64,000 nt of DNA from the NCBI GenBank assembly GCA_024239075.1, contig JANBVI010000044.1:62001-126000 (forward strand). Direction: 5' to 3'. The notes beneath the pieces are model-generated. The model was given only the letters and a program-made list of their open reading frames with translations. It was not told the origin of the DNA and did not search any database. Below, piece by piece: positions 54,771 through 61,197 of this stretch; within the stretch, counting starts at the first letter, position 1; the number at the start of each line of letters is the position of its first letter. Both the position numbers and the translations under genes were made by a program. This DNA comes from Fischerella sp. CENA71. GTDB taxonomy: Bacteria; Cyanobacteriota; Cyanobacteriia; Cyanobacteriales; Nostocaceae.

Positions 54771-57536
54771 TTAAACATTCTGTTGTCTCTTTTGTAAAAA
54801 GCGTTGTTTTAATCTTGCTTTTCCAGTCTCTAACTTTTCATTTAATTCATTGCTCTGATTCTCAAAACTATCGTCTTCTTCTTGGTTTAAAAATCGGGCT
54901 ATAGAACTAATCGTTGGATATTTAAATAAGTCAGTTATTGCTAAATCAGGTTTAAACAGTTCCCGCAGTTTGCTATAAACCTGAAGCACATTAAGTGAAT
55001 GACCACCAAGATCAAAAAAATTATCTTGGATACCAACTTTTTCCACCTTAAGTATTTTTTGCCAAATATCAGCTATTGTATGTTCCATTTCATTTCGCGG
55101 TAACACGTAAGCTGTTTCTAGTATTGGGCGGAGATTATCTGGCTTAGGTAAAGCTTTACGATCTACCTTACCGCTTGGTGCTATGGGTAGACTTTCTAGC
55201 ATCACAAAAGTAGAAGGTAACATATGGTCAGGTAATTTTTCTTTTAAAAAATTACGCAATTCACTAATACTAGGAACTGGTTCTGTTTTTGCAACCACAT
55301 AAGCAACTAATTGCAAGTTACCTGGTTCTTCTTGATGAACTATGACTATATTTTCACGCACATTTGGGTGTTGACTTAAGAATGTTTCAACTTCCCCAAG
55401 TTCAACTCGGAAGCCCCGAATTTTTACTTGATGATCAATACGTCCCAGGAATTCTATATTGCCATCAGGAAGCCACCTTCCTAAATCTCCTGTTTTATAG
55501 ATTAAATCTCTACGATTTTCTGGTAGCTTCTTCCTAGCATCTGCAAACGGATTAGGAACAAAACTTAAATTAGTTTTTTCTTCATTTTTCCAATACCCTT
55601 CACCGACACCAATTCCCGATACACAGATTTCTCCAGGAACGCCGATGGGTAATAGCTGCATTTGCTCATCAAGAATGTAGAGATTTAAATTTGCTAATGG
55701 TTTGCCAATTGGTACTGTTCGCTGATTTTCGTCAAAAGGCTTATTAACAATAAACTGAGTAATATCATCCGCTGCTTCGGTGGGACCATAGGCGTTAACT
55801 ATTTTGATTTCAGGATATATTTGGAGCCACTTATTTACCCAACTTACAGATACTGGTTCCCCCACAACCATCATCCATTTCAAATCAGGTAATTCTCTGT
55901 CCTGAGTTTCTAGCCCTGAAGTATATTCAAGTAAGCCCCCAAATAATGCTGGTACTAATTCAACAACTGTAATTTTTTCTGATTTAAGTGCTTTAAATAA
56001 TTTATTAGCGATCGCAACAGTTTCAATATCTACTATGACTGTTTTACCACCTATTAAAAGTGGTGCTAAAAATTGCCATACAGAAATATCTGTTGAGGAA
56101 GGAGCGCTTTGTAGAAAACAAAATTCCTCAGTTAATTTTAATTCATCAAATTGGGCATAGATATGATTAATTGCACCATCATGCCTAACTATTGCTCCCT
56201 TGGGTAATCCTGTGGAACCAGAAGTATAGAGCATGTAAGCTGGATCTACAGCATTATTAATAGATTCTAAATTATCATCAGATAATTGTTCAAAATCCAA
56301 TTTATTATATATCTTTAAAGTTTCTTGACTAGCAAGCAGTATATTTTCAGTAGTTACATTATCTAAACAAATAATAGATGATAGTTGCGAACAATTTCCT
56401 ACTAAGCCTGATAAATTATCTAAGAGCGGGTAATCTGTGAGCAAAAATCTTACTTCGCTATTAGATAGCATATATTTAATTCTGCTTGGTGGGTAAGTAC
56501 TATCAATAGGTACATAGGCTCCACCTGCTTTGTATATAGCAATAATCGCAATCAGGAAATTAATATCGCGGTCTTTGAAAATACCAATAAATTCCCCTTT
56601 TCCAACTCCTAATTTACGCAACAATCTAGCTATTTGATTAGCTTTTTGATTTAGTTCTCGATAGGTTAACTTACTTTTTTTATGAATAACACTTATATTA
56701 TGTGGAGTTTGAGATACTTGCTTTTCAAATAATTGATTTATTGTCTGATTAACTGGATATTCTTGAATATTATTATTAAAATCTTTTAATAATTTATTTT
56801 GTTCCAGGTCTTTCAAAAACATAATATCTGATATTTTAATATTAGAATTATTAATAATATTCTCAATAATATTTATATAACATCTACTCATTAATTTTAT
56901 ATTGTCATAGTGAAATAAATCCTCCTTATATTCTATATTAGCGCTAATACTTTCATCATTAACGGAAAAAGAAATTGTAATATCATTTTTTAAGTGTTCT
57001 AAATTATTTTTACAATGAATATTTTCTAGTAAAATGACTATATCAAAAATGGGACAACGATTAGGAAATGTTGGTATCTCTAATAATTTAATTAATTCAT
57101 CAAAATTATAATTTTGATGAGTGTAAGCAGCGATAGTTGCATCTTTAACTTGTAACAGAAAATCTTTTAAAGAAAGCTGAGGTGTTACCTGATTACGCAA
57201 AGGGATCACCTTGCTATTTATGCTATCAATCTCAATTTTATTATATACTGGTATTCCGACAATAATATCATTATTTCTAGTATATTTTTGCAACAATATA
57301 TTTAATGCAGATACAACTATCAAATAGATAGAAAAGTAAGAACCATTAGCTAGATTGATAATCTGTTGAGATAAATCATTTGATAAATTAAAGCGAAAGG
57401 ATTTGTTTTGATGACTGGAGAATAAAGGTCTTATATAATCCAGTATCAAATTTGTTTTTGGTAACTCTCCCGATAGTTTATTGAGCCAGTAAATTTTTTG
57501 AGAGAATAAGTTTTTGGAGTGTATATGCACAGCCAT
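54771..57536 (-). CDS. NRPS with half a C domain, A domain (diaminobutyrate-like code) and PCP
   Basis: 921 residues. Residues 1-225 are only the C-terminal half of a condensation domain (starting at YWLNKLSGELPKTNLILD); the N-terminal half with HHxxxDG is missing. The adenylation domain (~265-775) has LYTSGSTGLPKG, NAYGPTEAADD and KTGDLGRW. Pocket residues by GrsA alignment are D-I-W-E-M-V-A-D-D-K. This is 8/10 to DIWELTADDK, the code I recall for 2,4-diaminobutyrate A domains such as in pyoverdine synthetase. PCP (~795-860) has NFFDLGGHSLN. The EctB-like aminotransferase directly upstream would supply diaminobutyrate. Condensation is presumably provided in trans by the stand-alone C protein at 59794. 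Confidence 0.9.
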   Translation of the reverse strand: MAVHIHSKNLFSQKIYWLNKLSGELPKTNLILDYIRPLFSSHQNKSFRFNLSNDLSQQIINLANGSYFSIYLIVVSALNILLQKYTRNNDIIVGIPVYNKIEIDSINSKVIPLRNQVTPQLSLKDFLLQVKDATIAAYTHQNYNFDELIKLLEIPTFPNRCPIFDIVILLENIHCKNNLEHLKNDITISFSVNDESISANIEYKEDLFHYDNIKLMSRCYINIIENIINNSNIKISDIMFLKDLEQNKLLKDFNNNIQEYPVNQTINQLFEKQVSQTPHNISVIHKKSKLTYRELNQKANQIARLLRKLGVGKGEFIGIFKDRDINFLIAIIAIYKAGGAYVPIDSTYPPSRIKYMLSNSEVRFLLTDYPLLDNLSGLVGNCSQLSSIICLDNVTTENILLASQETLKIYNKLDFEQLSDDNLESINNAVDPAYMLYTSGSTGLPKGAIVRHDGAINHIYAQFDELKLTEEFCFLQSAPSSTDISVWQFLAPLLIGGKTVIVDIETVAIANKLFKALKSEKITVVELVPALFGGLLEYTSGLETQDRELPDLKWMMVVGEPVSVSWVNKWLQIYPEIKIVNAYGPTEAADDITQFIVNKPFDENQRTVPIGKPLANLNLYILDEQMQLLPIGVPGEICVSGIGVGEGYWKNEEKTNLSFVPNPFADARKKLPENRRDLIYKTGDLGRWLPDGNIEFLGRIDHQVKIRGFRVELGEVETFLSQHPNVRENIVIVHQEEPGNLQLVAYVVAKTEPVPSISELRNFLKEKLPDHMLPSTFVMLESLPIAPSGKVDRKALPKPDNLRPILETAYVLPRNEMEHTIADIWQKILKVEKVGIQDNFFDLGGHSLNVLQVYSKLRELFKPDLAITDLFKYPTISSIARFLNQEEDDSFENQSNELNEKLETGKARLKQRFLQKRQQNV

Positions 57537-57584
57537 ATTTTTACTTTGTAATCGATTGCTTTGTAAATTAATTAGTATGTCAAG

Positions 57585-58865
57585 TTAGTTTGACATGGAA
57601 TCATCAAAAGCTTGTTTGATGATTAAACAACCTTTTTGTAAGGTAGGTATATCAATGATTAAAGGTGGTAAAAGTTTAATAACGGTATCATTTCTACCTG
57701 CTAGTTCAACAATTAATCCTAGTTCAAAACAACGTGATGTGATAGTTTTAGCGAAACTGCTACCACCAAAAGTTTTCACATCAATTCCCCAAATCATTCC
57801 AATTCCACGGATTGCTATATTTTCACTAATTGATGCTATTTCTTGAGTTAGAAAATTTTTCAAAAAAAGCTCTTTAGCTTTAACATCCTGTTCAAAATCA
57901 CAACTTTCTCTGTACTCTAGAGCAGCTGTAGCTCCTACAAATGCTATTTGATTACCTCTAAAAGTACCATTATGTTCGCCCGGTTCCCATATATCTAAAT
58001 CTGGTTTGATTAATAATAGCGACATGGGGAAGCCATAGCCACTAATTGATTTAGAGAGAACTACAATATCAGGAACAATATTTGCTCTTTCAAAAGAAAA
58101 GAAAGAGCCTGTTCGACCACAGCCAACTTGAATATCATCGCATATTAATAAAATATCATGTTTATCACATAAATTTCTTAATTTTTGCATCCACTCAATC
58201 GGAGCTACAATTACTCCACCTTCTGCTTGGACAGTTTCAAATATAATTGCAGCTGGCTTTTCAACTCCAGAATTAACATCGCTTAAAACTGATTCTATAT
58301 ATTCTATTGTGTCAAAACTTTCCATAAATCCATAAGGATAAGGCATGAATGTTACATTACTTGATGTCCCAATTGCGCCTGCTCGAATTCCAGTATTACC
58401 ACTTATTGATAGGCTGCCCAAAGTCATTCCGTGATATGCTCCCATAAAAGAGAATATACCTGATCTTTGTTTGACTTTTCTAGCTAATTTTAAAGCTGCT
58501 TCCACAGCATTTGTTCCTGTAGAACCGCAAAATTGAATGCGATAATCTAGCTTTTTGGAACTGAGTACTACCTCATCAAACTTAGCTAGAAACTTTTCTT
58601 TAGCCGAAGTATACATATCCAAAGCATGTGCAATTCCATCGGCATCTAAATATGATATAACCTTTTGTTTTATATAATCATGATTATGTCCATAATTTAA
58701 AGCCCCTGCTCCTGCAAAGAAATCAATGTATTCTTTACCTGAGTCAGAATAAATCATCGAGCCTTTTGCTCTATGAAATATATCTGGAAAACTACGGCAA
58801 TAGCTTCTAACATTGGATTCGCGCTTTTCAAATATATTCATAATATTCTTGTGTGGCAATGACAA
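57585..58865 (-). CDS. ectB: EctB-like diaminobutyrate-2-oxoglutarate aminotransferase
   Basis: A 426-residue class III PLP aminotransferase. It is strongly similar to EctB from the N-terminus (ESNVRSYCRSFPDIFHRAKG) onward: FAGAGALNYGHNH, GSTGTNAVEAALKLAR, LICDDIQVGCGRTGSFFSFE, PLP lysine K272 in LSKSISGYGFP, and NGTFRGNQIAF. It converts aspartate semialdehyde plus glutamate to L-2,4-diaminobutyrate. No ectA or ectC is present, so this is not an ectoine operon. It directly precedes an NRPS whose A-domain code looks like diaminobutyrate, which indicates precursor supply. Confidence 0.9.
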   Translation of the reverse strand: MSLPHKNIMNIFEKRESNVRSYCRSFPDIFHRAKGSMIYSDSGKEYIDFFAGAGALNYGHNHDYIKQKVISYLDADGIAHALDMYTSAKEKFLAKFDEVVLSSKKLDYRIQFCGSTGTNAVEAALKLARKVKQRSGIFSFMGAYHGMTLGSLSISGNTGIRAGAIGTSSNVTFMPYPYGFMESFDTIEYIESVLSDVNSGVEKPAAIIFETVQAEGGVIVAPIEWMQKLRNLCDKHDILLICDDIQVGCGRTGSFFSFERANIVPDIVVLSKSISGYGFPMSLLLIKPDLDIWEPGEHNGTFRGNQIAFVGATAALEYRESCDFEQDVKAKELFLKNFLTQEIASISENIAIRGIGMIWGIDVKTFGGSSFAKTITSRCFELGLIVELAGRNDTVIKLLPPLIIDIPTLQKGCLIIKQAFDDSMSN

Positions 58866-58900
58866 ACTGATTATCTATACTGCGTATTTTTTTAATATTC

Positions 58901-59782
58901 TTAAGAAACATAATTTAGATAAGATTTATATAATTCAAAAATAATTTGAGGGGGAACTTTAAATACTAAACCCATTGTCAATAGTAAGTTATAGTATAAA
59001 TTTTGAACTGGCATACCTTTGGTTATTGCGCCTAAAGCCGTCAGTGAACTTTTTTGAGTATGCCAATCAATATTAAAAGATATAGAAGTATCTAAACTTC
59101 TAACATGATGTAATGTTCCAGGAGGCATATATAGAATATCACCAGGATTAACAATAAACTTAATCGGTCTAGCATTTTTATAATTAGGATATTTATTAAA
59201 ATCTGGATTTTCTGGATTCACTAAAAACCATCGCCAGCCTTGACGATAACAATATTTGGCATCTTCTGGTAGTAATATCGTAAATTGTTTGCGTCCGATA
59301 ATTTGAAAAAAAATATTGTTAGTCAATAGACAATCAAAATGTAATGGTGTAATACTATTAGATGAACCTAAGAAAAACTGACAATAACGCCACCACTTGT
59401 ACCAGTACCATTTTGGTAAATAATCAAACGGAAATGGTTGAACATCTTCTATTAAAGAAGGTATTAAGCTAAATAAAGGTAAGTCATGACAATATGGCGG
59501 TAGAGGATTATTTTGAGGGTCTGTTTGATAAGTTTCTATTAGTTCTATATAACTTGTCATTGTCAAACGACATATATCAATTTTCTTATTACTAAATTTC
59601 TTGGCGTAAATATTTAGTGCGGGGGATAAATTTTTGAAAGAATTTAATGACCATTTATCAAAGCCACGCCAATTAGAAATTAATCCAGAGATTATGACTG
59701 GTTTAGCTAATTCAACATAATTTTTATGAAATTCATCACTTGATAGTTTATATCTTCTGTCTATTTCTGATGAAATGATCAT
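58901..59782 (-). CDS. Cupin-like/JmjC-type Fe(II)/2-oxoglutarate oxygenase
   Basis: A 293-residue protein of the cupin_8 (FIH-like) group. The iron facial triad is visible: H148-F-D150 in ITPLHFDCLL and a distal His (H225 or H226) in PPGTLHHVRSL. GDILYMPPGTLHH is typical, and IGRKQFTILLPED carries the 2-oxoglutarate-binding Lys candidate. Unlike the WelO5-type halogenase elsewhere in the window, the Asp is kept, so hydroxylation rather than halogenation is expected. It lies between the stand-alone C protein and the diaminobutyrate aminotransferase; it may hydroxylate diaminobutyrate or the carrier-bound residue. The C-terminal 40 residues are hydrophobic and aromatic. Confidence 0.85.
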   Translation of the reverse strand: MIISSEIDRRYKLSSDEFHKNYVELAKPVIISGLISNWRGFDKWSLNSFKNLSPALNIYAKKFSNKKIDICRLTMTSYIELIETYQTDPQNNPLPPYCHDLPLFSLIPSLIEDVQPFPFDYLPKWYWYKWWRYCQFFLGSSNSITPLHFDCLLTNNIFFQIIGRKQFTILLPEDAKYCYRQGWRWFLVNPENPDFNKYPNYKNARPIKFIVNPGDILYMPPGTLHHVRSLDTSISFNIDWHTQKSSLTALGAITKGMPVQNLYYNLLLTMGLVFKVPPQIIFELYKSYLNYVS

Positions 59783-59793
59783 ACTTTATTTCC

Positions 59794-61197
59794 TTAAAAT
59801 ATTGAAGCGAGTTGCCAGTTAAATGATGCTTCTTTTTCTAAAGTTGTTGATATTTGCTGTTGGTGTGGTGTTGAGAATGATAAGTCTTTGATTTGAAGAT
59901 TATGATTAGTTATTATTGCCTGTAGCAAGATTTCAAAATCAGTTAGGATTCCGGTAATTGTAGTAATATCAAATCTATAATTGTCATAGGAAATTGCTAC
60001 TATAATTTCTGATTCTGGATAAATAACTAAATTTAAAGGGTAGTTATTTCTGTAATAAATTCCAGTTGCTTCAAATGCTATATTACCTGTCCAATTTTCT
60101 GCAAATTCACTAACTGGAAAGTTTTCAACTACAACAATAGTTTCAAACAATGGTAAATTTCGTGGTATTTCACTCCAACCTTGAATTTGTGTCAGTGGAG
60201 TGTATTCATGCTGACGCGTTTCTACTAATTGAATCTGAAAATCTTGTAACCATGACAACAAATATTGCTCTGGATTTATTTTGACGTTGATTGGTAAAGT
60301 ATTTATAAATACACCAACCATTGATTCTACTTCTGCTAAATCTACTGGTCTTCCCGTTACAGTACATCCATAGATTATATTATGGCGACAAGTATATCGA
60401 CTCAGGAGAATAGACCAAATTCCATTAACTAATGTGGCAAGAGTAAAATGATTTTGCGTAGCAAAAGATAGTAGTGATTTTGTAATTTCTTTTGAGAGTT
60501 TAATTCTCTCTTCATCATACCTTTCTTTCTGCTTATGTGATTGGTTATTTTCTAGGTAAGTTAGAGGAGTTGATGCTTTTATTCCTTGTAGCTCTTGTCG
60601 CCAAAAGCTTTCAGTCTTAGCTATATTTTGTTGCTGTAACCAGTCGATATAATTTCTAAAAGGACGGGCTGGCAGTAATTTTATTTCTTTGGATTCACAA
60701 AGTGTAGTGTAAATTTTTAAACATTCCTCTAATATTATTGGGCCAGACCATCCATCGATGATGATATGGTGATTACTCCAAATAAATTCATAGCGATCGC
60801 CAGCAAGACGAATCAAAGTTAAACGCATTAAACATGGTTGCGAAAAATCAAAACATAATTGGCGATCGCTCTCGAGAAATGATTTTAATTGCTCTTGTTG
60901 TTTTGCTGGTTCGATATCACGCCAATCATATTGATTCAAGCTAATTTTTACTTTTTTATAGACAACTTGTAACGGGTTATCAATGTCTTCCCAATAAAAT
61001 CCTGTACGTAATATTGTATGTCTATCTACTACTTGTTGCCATGCTTGTTCAAAAGCCTCTATATTTGGATGACCATGTAAAGTTAAGGTGTGGTGAAAGA
61101 AGTATAATGCTGATTCACTCGCATACAAACAGTGAAATAGCATACCCTTTTGGACTGGTGTAAGTTCATATATATCTTCGACATTTTCTGTTTTCAT
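59794..61197 (-). CDS. Stand-alone NRPS condensation domain
   Basis: A 467-residue complete single C domain without A or PCP. It starts DIYELTPVQKGMLFH, has the active motif SNHHIIIDGWS, VGVFINTLPIN, and ends after the C7 region. The LTPVQKGMLFH opening is typical of D-C-L or dual-type C domains that follow epimerization domains, which agrees with the E-like domain ending the upstream protein. Its ATG overlaps the upstream stop by four bases (ATGA). It probably condenses the upstream acyl chain with diaminobutyrate on the NRPS at 54771, which lacks a complete C domain. Confidence 0.9.
   Translation of the reverse strand: MKTENVEDIYELTPVQKGMLFHCLYASESALYFFHHTLTLHGHPNIEAFEQAWQQVVDRHTILRTGFYWEDIDNPLQVVYKKVKISLNQYDWRDIEPAKQQEQLKSFLESDRQLCFDFSQPCLMRLTLIRLAGDRYEFIWSNHHIIIDGWSGPIILEECLKIYTTLCESKEIKLLPARPFRNYIDWLQQQNIAKTESFWRQELQGIKASTPLTYLENNQSHKQKERYDEERIKLSKEITKSLLSFATQNHFTLATLVNGIWSILLSRYTCRHNIIYGCTVTGRPVDLAEVESMVGVFINTLPINVKINPEQYLLSWLQDFQIQLVETRQHEYTPLTQIQGWSEIPRNLPLFETIVVVENFPVSEFAENWTGNIAFEATGIYYRNNYPLNLVIYPESEIIVAISYDNYRFDITTITGILTDFEILLQAIITNHNLQIKDLSFSTPHQQQISTTLEKEASFNWQLASIF

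Noticed and set aside
57585-58865. Ectoine biosynthesis operon
   Set aside because: Only an EctB-like gene is present; ectA and ectC are absent and the neighbours are NRPS/PKS genes.
58901-59782. Second 2-oxoglutarate halogenase
   Set aside because: The metal motif keeps Asp (HFD), unlike the HVG of the WelO5-type halogenase, so hydroxylation is expected.
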